A stretch of DNA of 64,000 bases from the NCBI GenBank assembly GCA_037447655.1, contig JBBHKE010001645.1, forward strand, positions 53,452 to 117,451. Direction: 5' to 3'. The notes beneath the pieces were generated by a model. That model was not told where the DNA came from. It was given only the letters and a program-made list of their open reading frames with translations, and made no database searches. Source of the DNA: Zygnema cylindricum (taxonomy: Eukaryota; Streptophyta; Zygnematophyceae; Zygnematales; Zygnemataceae). Positions 33,284-43,365 of the stretch are shown piece after piece (position 1 is the stretch's first letter; every line of letters starts with the position of its first letter). Both the position numbers and the translations under genes were made by a program.

Positions 33284-33721
33284 ATGTGGCCCATTACCAC
33301 CTTTTTTGCGGCGAAAACCAGAGCTCCCACTGTATATTTCCCACGTCCGGTCGAGGAGGAGATGGATTGGGACGAGAAAGAGGGAGAGGGCACCTTCATG
33401 GAAGACGGTGGGTCCGATTTCGGCTCACCCCCAAATTCACCTCTGGACTCACCGCCAAACTCACCGCCTGTGGACCACGGTATCAGCCCGGTGGTGAGAC
33501 GCAAGATCCAACACGTGTCGACAAAGGCTGCAAGCGTTTGTGTAATCAATTGGATGATTGCAGATTGTAATACAAACAGTAAAGAGTGCCTTATACGGAG
33601 GACCGTCAAGAAGTATTCGAAACACTTTACGGGCGAATATAATACAAATAAGCAATATTACCTTTTTATTCTTGCCTTATATGACTTTTTACGGCTGCTT
33701 ACATTGTGTGTCTCAATATAG
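33284..33721 (+). CDS. hypothetical 145-residue protein, unrecognised
   Basis: ATG at 33284 opens a 145-codon frame beginning MWPITTFFAAKTRAPTVYF. It contains an acidic, Pro/Ser-rich stretch with tandem SPPNSP units (about residues 45-65), then a Cys-containing basic part and a hydrophobic C-terminus. A TATATATA-type element lies about 125 bp upstream (33152), which could be a promoter. An overlapping frame from ATG 33180 starts with a hydrophobic segment and is an alternative. I recognise no family. It could be a small host gene, a first exon or an open frame by chance. Confidence 0.3.
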   Translation: MWPITTFFAAKTRAPTVYFPRPVEEEMDWDEKEGEGTFMEDGGSDFGSPPNSPLDSPPNSPPVDHGISPVVRRKIQHVSTKAASVCVINWMIADCNTNSKECLIRRTVKKYSKHFTGEYNTNKQYYLFILALYDFLRLLTLCVSI

Positions 33722-34499
33722 TATTCACTTATAATGTGGCATTTTGTTTATCTCTACCATTATGTGTTCATTAGAATTTATATTTCTTTTTTTCCTCGCC
33801 CCCACCACATTTTCTTAATGTTGTTATGTTGGATCCTCGTGCACCGTCGTGAAACACCGACGTCAACGTGTCGTCGCTTATGGTTTTAATATACCAATAT
33901 TGTTAGCAGGCGGACACATTGAAGAACCGACGTTTGGATGATGAAATGGAACTGGCGACAACGATTCGTCATCGCGACAACGATAAAAGTGACAAACTAG
34001 AATACCGAGTACATTTTATTTTTTTGTCTTTAGTTAGTACAATAAGTATGAACCTTCGTATGGGCGACGAGGCTTTGTCTTTGTCTCATTGTTGGAATCG
34101 CGGAATCATGACACCGCGTGATTTTTTGATTCAGTTTCGTCGTCGCAATGTTGGATTATCCAAAAAAAATAGAGTCACGAGGACTTTCCTTTGTCGCGGA
34201 CCACACAGTCTATAAGTGAATTTTGCACGTCGTTGCCACTCTTGGAATCTTCTAAGCAGTGAACCGCGACATCCCTTTATTTCGTTTCGTCCTTACACTG
34301 TTGGGATGATCAAATTGATTCGATTAGCGACGACTTCGTGCCATCGCGAACAATACATTGTATAATTATATTTTGAACGCATATAATGCGTTAAAACCTC
34401 ATGCGTTATTTTTACGTATGACCTGTCATTTTTAAGACAAACTCTTGTATTCTCTCATCCTTTTGTGTAGCCGCCTCTTTTTCTTCATTTTTTTGTCAC
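33722..34499. other. no recognisable gene
   Basis: Contains CGACGA/TCGTCG-type words and short frames (for example 33919-34215) without recognisable domains. Nothing firm. Confidence 0.4.
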
Positions 34500-35289
34500 G
34501 TGTGGCTAATTTACGTGGAGGGCAGCAGCCGGTCGTATAGGCGAAAACGTAGTGTCTTGCCGTATCGTCGTCGGTACCCACCATTACCTCGGCGCAATCT
34601 ACGACATCGGCCAAGAGTACAAAGGGAAGAGGTACGAAGGGATGGAGTGGGGAGAGAAAACACCACAAGGGAAAGGCAGACACCGAGGGTGGTAGAGAGG
34701 GAAAGAGATGCCCCGGAAACCGTGATAGGAGTAAAGGGTACCGCAGAGGAATTAGCGAGAGAAAAGGAGGCGGCCACTTCGCTACAAATCGGTTCGGTGC
34801 CGCCGGAGGGGAGGGAGCATGAAAGGGAGGTGAGAAAAGAGATAGAGGTGGAAGGATTGACACCGGTTGGGGGAGGAAGGGATGTGACAAATTAGGATGA
34901 GGTAGCAAAGGATGGGGATTTTACCGGAGGAGGGAAGGGAGTCGCCGGAGGGGAGGGAGCATGAAACGGAGGTGAGAGAAGAGGTAGAGATGGAAGGATT
35001 GACACCGGCTGGGGGAGGAAGGGAAGAGAAAAATTTGGATGAGGTAGCAAAGGATGGGGTTTTACCGAAGGATGGAAGGGAGGAAAGGGGTGAATCAATA
35101 GATTTGAGGACGAGGGAGGAGGTAGAAAGTGAGATGAGTAAGGGAGAAAAAATTCCATTAGAGGAGGAGGGTCGAAACACGATAATGGGTGTAGACGGGG
35201 GGGAGAAGGACGTGATGGAGAACGAGGAACGGAGAGGAAGGGCGAGGACGAGGAAAAAGGTGGGGGTTTTAGGGAAGAGAAGTTGTTAA
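34500..35289 (+). CDS. GA-rich, charged low-complexity reading frames (hypothetical, frame-shifted)
   Basis: Two plus-strand frames (34500-34895 and 34912-35289) code Glu/Arg/Lys/Gly-rich protein without a recognisable domain. They are two halves of one repeat-containing frame. A unit of about 142 bp occurs at 34801-34942 and again from 34943, coding PEGREHE...EVEGLTPVGGGR and PEGREHE...EMEGLTPAGGGR. The 142-bp period (141 plus 1) shifts the frame and a TAG ends the first half. The opposite strand also has long Pro/Ser/Leu-rich open frames, because the sequence is purine-rich on one strand. Any coding role is therefore uncertain. Confidence 0.35.
34801..35084 (+). repeat. two tandem copies of a 142-bp purine-rich unit
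   Basis: CGCCGGAGGGGAGGGAGCATG starts both units (34801 and 34943). The copies keep GGAAGGATTGACACCGG and GATGAGGTAGCAAAGGATGG in the same order, with a few substitutions and short indels. Confidence 0.8.
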
Positions 35290-35437
35290 GTGATGAGAGG
35301 GAGGGAAAGACAGAATTGGGAGAGGAAAGAAAGGGAAAGGAGGCGATGGTTGAAGAGGGTGAGTCGAGTGAGGTTAGGGGAATATTAAGTAGAAAAAGAA
35401 GGATAATACAAAAAAAATCATAGGGTTTTGTGAGACC

Positions 35438-36345
35438 GTGGAGGAGGAAGGAGTTGGGGGAGAGGCGACCGTCGAGAAAGGGGTGGGGATTGAAGCACGG
35501 AGAAAGATAGCTAGGAAGAAGGAGATAGCAAAGTGTAAGCGTAAAGTGAAAGATGACAATGACAAATTAAACATCCCCTCGTCTTCGGATAGCGACGAGA
35601 GCATCAAGGATGGTGAAGAAACGCCGGAAGACAAGCCCGAACCCAAAATTTTGGAACCCACCGACATCGTGGTGTGGAAAAACGAGGATGATCCCACCAC
35701 CGAGGACGAACAAACCCCGGATAATGAGGAAAAACAACGTGAGGAGGAATTTGACGATGACGACGACGTGTTCCGAGCGCCTCCCACGCCGAATAGGAAG
35801 AGAGCCATTGTAATGGCTCCTCCGCATACTCAACCTCCATACCCGGTGGAGCATCCCGATTAGTATTTTCCTCCTCCCACGGGAGGGGAGGAAATGGAAA
35901 TTTCGTTTCTCGACCCGAACATTATATTCCGGTTGCCGAATGGCCGGAACATTGGAGGTATGGTGAACCCCGGCCCCTAAACCCGAAAGCGAATCCTTTT
36001 CCGCAATTTCTCGATATCTTTTTTGGTGTCACTGCACATCCAACATGGTTGTTTATCTCGCTTGAGGGTAGTGGCTCGACCTTTGCCCACATAAGGCAAT
36101 TTGATCGGACGGATCCCCGGTTTGCGTGGGTTGTTAGTGCGGAGGACAGTTTTCAGGTGAATGTCTCGGAGTTGCTACGTCATCATCATCCGTGGGATCG
36201 CCAGCTATACAACATCCTTAAATATTGTGGAGTAACTCCCGAGGTACTTACTCTCCGAGATGCTCGTACAACGATATTGCAAAAGTTTCGCAATGTCAAG
36301 TGCCACGCCCGCGTCTATGGGAAATACAAAGGGTTTTGCCACTGA
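35438..36345 (+). CDS. unrecognised acidic protein and following conserved-looking segment (frame change inside)
   Basis: The first frame (35438-35863) codes 141 residues. A basic N-terminal part (RRKIARKKEIAKCKRK) is followed by a strongly acidic region (SDSDES, EEFDDDDDVF) and a Pro-rich end. After a TAG the sequence stays open in another frame. From about 35881 to 36345 it reads EHYIPVAEWPEHWRYGEP, NPFPQFLDIFFGVTAHPTW, FDRTDPRFAWVVSAEDSF and HHHPWDRQLYNILKYCG before a stop. This second part looks like real globular protein by composition, but I do not recognise the family. It may be a diverged gene of the DDE element to its right or a host pseudogene. Confidence 0.35.
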
Positions 36346-36581
36346 TTAGGCCACCGTCACCACCGACAGGAGAGGATTTGCCATTAATAATCGCCGCACT
36401 CACTTGACAAGTAGCGGCTCAACAAAAACAAATAAGAGCAAATCGAGAGCAATTGATGAGGCTCACACGAGCATTGTCGAAAAAAAAAACGGTAATTGGC
36501 ATGTATTTTTTACTAACTCTTACTCCACTCTATCACTTCCCATGTTTCACCCACTCACTTACTTGTTTAATAATTTTTTAG

Positions 36582-37015
36582 GTCACTTGTGGTATGCTTG
36601 ACGCTACGACGTCTTCAACTCGTTGCTGAATCAGCAATGACAATTTGTCCTCGATTAATCTAGAAATGGCTCCAGATACTTGAACCAGCAACGACAAACA
36701 TTGGTCGCTAGATTTAACGACGACTACAGGCGTTGTTGAGCAAAATTTTATTTGTTATAATTCTTTTTTTAATATGAATTAGGACTGACATGTTTTTTTT
36801 TTCACTTATGGTATGTTTGACATTGCGATATCTTCAAGTCGTTGTTGAATCAACGACGACAATCTGTTGTCGCTAAATCTTTAAATGGCTCCAGATACTT
36901 GAACCAGCGACGACCAACATTGATCGCTGAATTTAGCGACGACTGCAGGTCGTCGTTGAACCAAATTATATATGATATTTCAAATTTTTTTTATATGAAT
37001 TATGACTGACATCTT
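36582..37015 (+). repeat. two tandem copies of a ~215-bp unit
   Basis: Both units contain CACTTRTGGTATG (R is A or G), then TTCAACTCGTTG or TTCAAGTCGTTG and AATGGCTCCAGATACTTGAA. They also share CGACGACTRCAGG, with ATGAATTA(G/T)GACTGACATR at the end. They lie just upstream of the DDE transposase relic and may be its subterminal repeats. Confidence 0.75.
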
Positions 37016-37533
37016 TTTTTGTTTTTTTTTTTTTGTTTCCTTTCCTTTCGTTGCCGAATACATAAAAGCAAGTTGGTGGTGGAAGGGCCGGGCTGCAACA
37101 TTGAGAGACATACGAGCGAAGAAACATACTTTGTCGTCTACGGGATTTGGAAAAAGAAGTGTGGTGGTGTAGGCACTACCAAGTAGGGGGAGGAAGGAAT
37201 TTCCATGGGTCACAACAGTGCCCTTAGAGTTGGTGGAGGAGCTTTACCGCTTCAAGAAGGCGGGTATGAAAATGTCGCAAACCATTAAAGGGACCATGGC
37301 AACTCATATCATTAAATGTATGAAGGAGGAGAATAGGAGACTATTCATCGACATAAAGGGTAAGGAGATAAAAATGAAAATGACAAAACGATGGACTCAA
37401 CGATTTTGCGAAAAACAAAGTATTGTGACAAGGTCTCAAAAAGGAAAGTTACAATTAAGCCCGGAGAAGGAGGAATACGTCAAAAAGACAGTAGCATATC
37501 ACATGGGCGAATTAAAAAGAGGAATTTTATCGG

Positions 37534-37716
37534 GTAAGTATTTTGAACATTTGTACAACTCATTGCTATATGTTGTAATATGTATTACATATATTATTTT
37601 AAATTATGTTCTTTAGGGATATAAATGCAAATAAGTGAGTGAAAGTAGTTACCCCTACCATCAAACTTTTCTGTCTTGTGTTTTTCTAACAATTTTATGT
37701 GTTATTGTCATTATAG
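37534..37716 (+). other. intron 1 of the DDE transposase relic
   Basis: Donor GTAAGTA at 37534 and acceptor TTATAG at 37716. Removal restores an uninterrupted GILSGRYNG reading. Confidence 0.8.
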
Positions 37717-37968
37717 GTCGCTACAATGGAGATCTAATCCAAAACATGAACGAGACCCACGTGATTGTAAATATGGATAACAAAAAGACGTTGGGTTTTT
37801 GCAAAGATCAGGTGGTTAAATACGTCGATGTTGCTAGAGGTGGAGAGTCGATGAGTTTGATGGTTCGACTCACGGGCGGAATGAACGCCTAAATTGAATC
37901 TCCTATGTTAATCTTCGCCATCAAGCTCTGTAATTACCCAATCAAGGGCATCCACGATGACATACCAG

Positions 37969-38159
37969 GTGTTTTTTTTCCCTATGTGTATTTTTCCTTA
38001 TAAATATTGACGTTATTGTCTAACATATTCATCCCTTCTACTCCACACCCAAAAAATTATATATGGGAAGATATGTTGTTTATATTGATTTCTCCCCATA
38101 CACTTGTCCCCCTCTCTCTCCCTCCCTCACTCAATATCTTTTCCCACTCTCTTCCGTAG
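37969..38159 (+). other. intron 2 of the DDE transposase relic
   Basis: Donor GTGTTT after CCAG at 37968 and acceptor TTCCGTAG ending at 38159, after a pyrimidine tract. Removal restores DDIPGVCYHTG. Confidence 0.8.
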
Positions 38160-38818
38160 GAGTTTGTTATCATACGGGGCCGCAAGGTTGGAACAACAAG
38201 ACGATCTTCCTGCAATGGATCGCAGAACCGAGGTCATACCAAGGAGATCCGGAAGGGTGTGAAAAGGTTATATTTGTGGAAAATTTTGGCGGTCACAATA
38301 TGTCTGAGGAATTAAACACCGCTTTACGCGCAAAGAGAACAACACTCCAATTTTTTCCTCCGTGTGCAACGCATTTAGTGCAACCTGCCAATTTATTTGT
38401 ATTTCTAAAATCAAAGAGGTGTGGTAAAAAAAAAGGAAGATTGGAAAATGAAGGGGATAGAGAGCCACAAGTGGTCCTTAACTAGGGGCCAAAAATGGTT
38501 TGGTAAGTTAGTTGGACCGGGGAAAGCCTTTTTCTTACAGTTGGCACTCGATTCGATACGAGAGGTGAACGAAATGAAGTACAAAAATGGCAGGGGATAT
38601 GCACAAAGGCGATGATCTAATGTGGATTGTCATTAAAGAATGGCAAATGGGAGGAGAGCATGCTTACCCAAGAGTTGCAAGTCATAATAATGAAATGGTG
38701 AAATCATTTTGATAGCGACGAGGTGCCACCTCCTTTGGTTCCTGCACGGAATCTACTCTAAATGTTTCAAGAGCCCGACATTCAAGAGTATGAAGCCAGT
38801 CATAACAAAGACTTTTTG

Positions 38819-39080
38819 AGCGTGCCAGAGAAACATGAGAGGAGGGCCCACAGCCCTATGTAATCGGCATCGGAGTCCTGCAAACAAACCCTTTGAATGC
38901 GATTGCTTCCCATAATAATGCCCATGCCCACAGTTGCCCGCCTTTCTCCCATGAACATGCATGCAATAATAGGGATGAGTGCATGGGGAGAGCGAAAAGA
39001 TATCTCCTCCCCCTCCTTTCCCCACCTAACAGAGGAAAGGAATGGAATTCTTGGTCATGGAATCGGGTTCCTGATTTAAC
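38819..39080 (+). repeat. direct repeat, left copy (about 260 bp)
   Basis: Begins GAGCGTGCCAGAGAAACATG and recurs at 39311-39576 with roughly 85-90% identity by eye. Both copies contain AATGCCCATGCCCAC, TTTCTCCCATGAA and AGATATCTCCTCCCCCTC. They lie at the 3' side of gypsy element 1 and may belong to its terminal region. Confidence 0.8.
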
Positions 39081-39310
39081 TGGTCGCATGTAATAGAAAT
39101 GGTAATCTTGAAACGTGATAACTCTTTCTTTTGGCCTCCATTAGCCGCGAAAAAAAGTGCATTCCGCTCAGTTTGGAAAATACAAGGATTTCGTCCGACT
39201 ATGATTACTCCTTTTTCTGTACTCTGATGTTTGTACAGGGGAGAAAGGGCCCGGAAATACATTGTGATCTAAAGTAGTGCCGGTAAAGCCAACGAGCTTA
39301 ACAACTGTAG

Positions 39311-39576
39311 AGCGTGCCGGAGAAACATGAGAGGAGGGCCCACTGCCTTGAGTAATCGACATCAGAGTCTTGTAAAAAACCCCTTAGAATGCGACATTCC
39401 CATGATAATGCCCATGCCCACGGTTGCCCCCCTTTCTCCCATGAAAATGCATGCAAAAATAGGGATGAATGCATGGGGAGAGTGAAAAGATATCTCCTCC
39501 CCCTCTTTTCTCCAACTGATAGGGTAAAGGAATGGAATTCTCGGTAATGAGGTCGGATTCCTGATTTCCCCCCCTC
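39311..39576 (+). repeat. direct repeat, right copy (about 265 bp)
   Basis: Second copy of the 38819-39080 repeat, starting GAGCGTGCCGGAGAAACATG. The 230-bp spacer between the copies is not repeated. Confidence 0.8.
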
Positions 39577-39699
39577 TTAGTCAACAGTGACAAAGACATA
39601 ATAATGATTACCCGCCTAATTCGCAGTTCCCGCAAAACCATAGTGCAAAGGGTTTAGGACGAGGGTCCCAAGAGGAGGGGAGGCAAGACTAATGCCAAA

Positions 39700-41123
39700 A
39701 GTGGTCTCATCGGTCATAGACCAGGACATGATTCCGAGAGGAGGACGAGAGGCTGTCGGAGGAACATGATGGTGGATCGAAGAAATAGGTGAGGTGGAAA
39801 GTAGGCTCGTCTTCCAATTCTTGGATGTGATAAGGAGCTACATTGATCTGATTTTCCTTGACTTTCCGACCGTCCTTTCTTTTCAGGGTTAAAACACCCT
39901 TATTGGAAAGCTCAACAACTTTCAAGATCACCCTTCCCACCGAAATATACAGTGTTCTTTTTTTTGTTGCATTCGATACACAAAATCCCCTGGCAGAAAT
40001 TGTTGTTACCGTGGGATAAAATTACCGCTCCCACGTAGCGAATACGAGAGTTGGTCTCGATGCTAAACTGCTTGTAAATTCCCAATGGCTAGAGGCATTT
40101 CTTGGTGAAATACCTTGGCCCTGTCGGCAATTAGTTTCTAAACCATTCCCCTACTATACATCTCCAGAAGGAACACCGCTTAGGCGTAGGCAACCCCGGG
40201 TAGGATTGGATGTCGTCCAAACAAAATGAAATATGGACTGTAGGAGTGAAAGGATGCTTGTCGGCTGATCCTGTACCCTATGCCAATCCAAGGCACCCTT
40301 GTATCTCACTCTCCTAAATCGTATTCCATAACATATTTGCGTAGTGACCGCTTCACTGTCTGTTCCCACCTTTTTGCCAAACCGTCGACTTGTGGGTGGT
40401 CTCGGCTGGTTAGTCGGTGGTCAATGAGGCACAATTCCAACAAGTTGGAGAATTCTCTTGCAAATTCGGAGCCCTTGTCAGTCAGAACTTCAGCTGGGGC
40501 CCCAAATTGGGACAACACTCTCTACAAGAATGCGTCCGCAATCACTTTGGACTCCTTCCACGGTAAGACCACCAATTCAATCCACTTAGAAAAATACTAT
40601 ATCATTACCAATACAAAGCGGTTCCCTCGTCTGCTAGTGGGGAGAGGACCCAGCAGATCTAGAGACCATCGCTAAAACATTCCGCGGATGTGAAGGGAAT
40701 GAAGCTGGGCACCTCCCTTTTTGTTGAAAGCTGCTTTGACACGGTCATTCGAAAAGCTCGTTTGCACAATCCGGTTGACTTCAGTTTGCAACCAGTGACA
40801 CCAATACGATACTGTGACCAAGGAGGTGGTTTGTTTTTACCCAAAATGGCCACATGTTGGTGGAGGCCAAAAATAACAGTCTCCCTATGGGCCGGGGGAG
40901 GAACCACTTTCTTCGTACCGTCTGCCCATTTCCAGATTAAAATGCCTCTCTCCCATTTGTACGCCCCCATTCGAGCTTGAACCTGGGATAATTTTACTCT
41001 ACACAGATGGGAAAGAGGAGACCCTTGTTGGATAGATTGAAGTGCATCGGGGTCATTCCAAATAACTTTCCGCCCAGCTCCTATTGGCGCATGCGCCTCC
41101 ACGTCTACAGAGAAAATTGACAA
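39700..41123 (-). pseudogene. gypsy integrase (copy 1), broken
   Basis: The zinc-binding part (near 40870-40760) is altered: HQHVAILGKNKPPP where the family has an HLGHFG-type block. The core has QFGAPAEVLTDKGSEF (40515-40468; D of the catalytic triad) and CLIDHRLTSRDHPQVDGL, with the Glu region PQVDGLAKRWEQTVKR. The C-terminal block VGRVILKVVELSNKG, then KENQINVAPYH, lies at 39940-39820. Frameshifts separate the parts. Function in the family: joining of element DNA to the host chromosome. Confidence 0.85.
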
Positions 41124-41174
41124 TCTCCCCCCAGATTGAGGAAGACAAATAAAGGCAGAGGAAGCTTGAATGAA

Positions 41175-42605
41175 TCACCAACTGATTACGGGATCCTCAT
41201 CGTGATGGGCCCCGATGGAATCCCTAGTGGAAGGGTCAGGATTTCTGCTAAGTCCGTCGCCATTCCCAAGGATTTCCCCGGCCAAGTGGATTACGTCGGT
41301 TTCATGTTCCTGCAGTATTAATACCCATCTGGCAAGCTTTCCAGATAGCTTCACGTTCTCTTTAAACCACATGAGAGGTTGGTGATCTGTAATCAGAGGG
41401 AAATGAACTCTGTACACATATGGTGTGAAGTGTTGGATGGCCGAAACAGCCACCAGTAATTCCCCGTGGTAGCTGTTGTAATTCCCTTTCGCTCAATTGT
41501 TACTTCTACTGGCGTAAGCTACCACATATTCAACCCATGCATCATCCAGTTGAGCTAAAACATCTCTCAATCCAAACTGGCTCCAATCTTTATAAAGGAG
41601 GAACGACCACTGATGATCTCGCATCCAGAGCAATAGGTGTTACTTAAGGGAATCCTTCAGAAACTGGAAGGAAATCTGTTGCTCCTCCGTCCAATACCAC
41701 TCTTAGTCCTTCCGCAACAACTAGTTCAAAGGCTGAGCGTGACCGCTAAATTCAGGATTAAATCTCCGATAGTAGTTAGCCAAGCCTAAAAACGTGCAGA
41801 GTGCAGAGACGTCTTGAGTAGGGGGAAGGGCATCAAGGGCTGCCACCTTGACCATATGGGGACCCACTATCCCGGGTGTTACTTCATGTCCCACGTAAAT
41901 AATTTTTTGCACCCCAAAAATTCCCTTACCCACGTGATATTTCAAGCCCGGTGCTTGGAGAGCTCGGAGTACAATCTGTAGGTGCTCTAAATGTTCCTCG
42001 AAGGTCTTCGAGAAGATAATAACATCGTCGATGTAGCATCGTGCACAGTCAATTCCCAAGAGAGCTTTGTCCATGGCACGTTGGAATTTGGCTTGTGCAT
42101 TCTTTAGCCCTAATGGCTTGTAGAGCCATTTATACAACCTGGACCATGACCAAAATGCTATCATTTCTTGGTACTTTGGCTCGATTGCGTTCTGGTGGAA
42201 CCCATTGTTCATGTCTAAGGTGGAATAAATGGTGGCCCAAGCGAGCGAGTCGTAAATCTCTTCTGGGGTAGGCATTGGGTATCAGTCAGGTACGGTTGCC
42301 GTGTTAAGCATCTGGTAGTCTCCACACATTCGAAAGTCTACCGTTTTCCCGGACGAGTCCTTCTTTGGAGGGAGAACAGTTGGGGACGCAAACCCATGGA
42401 GTAGAGTACTTTCCTGCACCAATCTTGCTTCCACCATGGTTTGTACTTTTGCCGTGATGAATTCCTTTTCCTTGAAGCTGAGTGGGTACTGCTTTTGCCA
42501 AACATTAGCCGTCTCGTCTATAAAATTGATCCGAAAAGGGGTCCCTTTGTAGATGCCAACGTCGGTGTCTAACAAAGAGAACACCTTTTTGTTCTTCTCC
42601 AACAA
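41175..42605 (-). pseudogene. gypsy reverse transcriptase and RNase H (copy 1), broken
   Basis: RT begins VFSLLDTDVGIYKGTPFRIN (42585-42526). It includes TVLPPKKDSSGKTVDFRMCG near 42370, YSTLDMNNGFHQNAIEPKY near 42210 and an intact active site RCYIDDVIIFSKT near 42025. The connection and RNase H follow, with FLGLANYYRRFNPEFSGHA (41790-41735) and the late block HFPLITDHQPLMWFKENVK (41400-41345). The frame changes near 42290 and between 41720 and 41453. It would copy the element RNA into DNA. Confidence 0.88.
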
Positions 42606-42789
42606 GTTGGAGAGCTGGGCCTTTTGCTGAGGGTCTAATTGTACCCCTAAGGACTAATCCATCTTCCCACTTTTCACCGTTGCCCAAGCCTCTAGGCCTC
42701 AACCCTAGTCGGAGATGTGAAATTCCAACCCTACTTATGGGTCTACTTCCCCTCCTCCTGTTAGAATGTTGCTGCTAACAACTTCGGCT

Positions 42790-43365
42790 AAGTTGTCGCC
42801 TCCCGAGCCTCCGCTCCCCCCCATTGAGGAGTCCTTTGATTTGGGTGAAATGCTGGGACTGGAAAATTTTGATGATAAAATCTGTCTCCTTGCCTCCCTC
42901 CCCCCTCAAGCTGCAAGTTGACTTGTACTTCTAACATCCGTGGAGCTTGAAGGTAGCTAGCCCTTGATTGAAGAGACTGTAAGATAGAAAAGGCAAGATA
43001 ATGTTTTATCACCGAAGTGATTGCATTGAGATCCATGCTCTGTCAAAGTAGGCTGCACCTATTGAGGTCTGAAATACCTAGTGCTGCCGTGGTGTCAGAT
43101 TGTAATCCAATTGCTTCTTCTCCTTCTTCCACCGTTGGTGTTGTCCAAACTCCATTTTTGATATCACACATTAATACGGCCGCTCCATTCCGATACGCAT
43201 GGCAGTTGGGGAAGGAAACCAAGGTTGGTAGAGCTCGTCATGGTGGCCTTTGTTTGTTGCACGGGAACAACGGAGGATGATCAGCCTTGGAAATTGGAAT
43301 GGCCATCCGCCCTGGCCCTAGTATTTGTTGTAGAGTAATCTGGGGAACTGTTTTGTGGTTTTGTA
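42790..43365 (-). pseudogene. C-terminal part of a cytosine-5 DNA methyltransferase in gypsy 1
   Basis: Minus-strand pieces match the better copy at 52450-52930 in order. They are QQILGPGRMAIPISKAD near 43300, then FPNCHAYRNGA, VWTTPTVEEGEEAIGLQS (motif IX region) and RCSLLxQSMDLNAITSVIK (x is a stop; motif X region, near 43070-43010), then LAFSILQSL and YLQAPRMLEVQ. In the family motif X helps bind S-adenosylmethionine. The N-terminal motifs I-VIII are absent because the copia insertion and deletion removed them. Frame changes occur near 43150 and 43240. Confidence 0.7.

Larger units (their letters stand above)
37040..38617 (+). pseudogene. DDE (jerky/pogo-like, DDE_1) transposase with two introns, broken
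   Basis: Three exons join cleanly. Exon 1 (about 37040-37533) ends GILSG, and a GT-AG intron runs 37534-37716. Exon 2 is 37717-37968, with a second GT-AG intron at 37969-38159. Exon 3 (38160-38614) begins VCYHTGPQGWNNK. An N-terminal helix-turn-helix-like part carries LELVEELYRFKKAGMKMS. The catalytic core has NMNETHVIVNMDNKK, FVENFGGHN and FPPCATHLVQPANLFV. The expected acids are D, D, D; here they are N, E and N. Stops at 37170 and 37890 and an A-run frameshift near 38430 break it. The C-terminal block GKLVGPGKAFFLQLALDSIR is in another frame. Such enzymes excise and insert DNA transposons. Confidence 0.85.

Noticed and set aside
34432-35180. Long Pro/Ser/Leu-rich open frames on the minus strand
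   Set aside because: They mirror the purine-rich plus strand. The plus-strand repeat has the more protein-like periodicity, and neither shows a domain.
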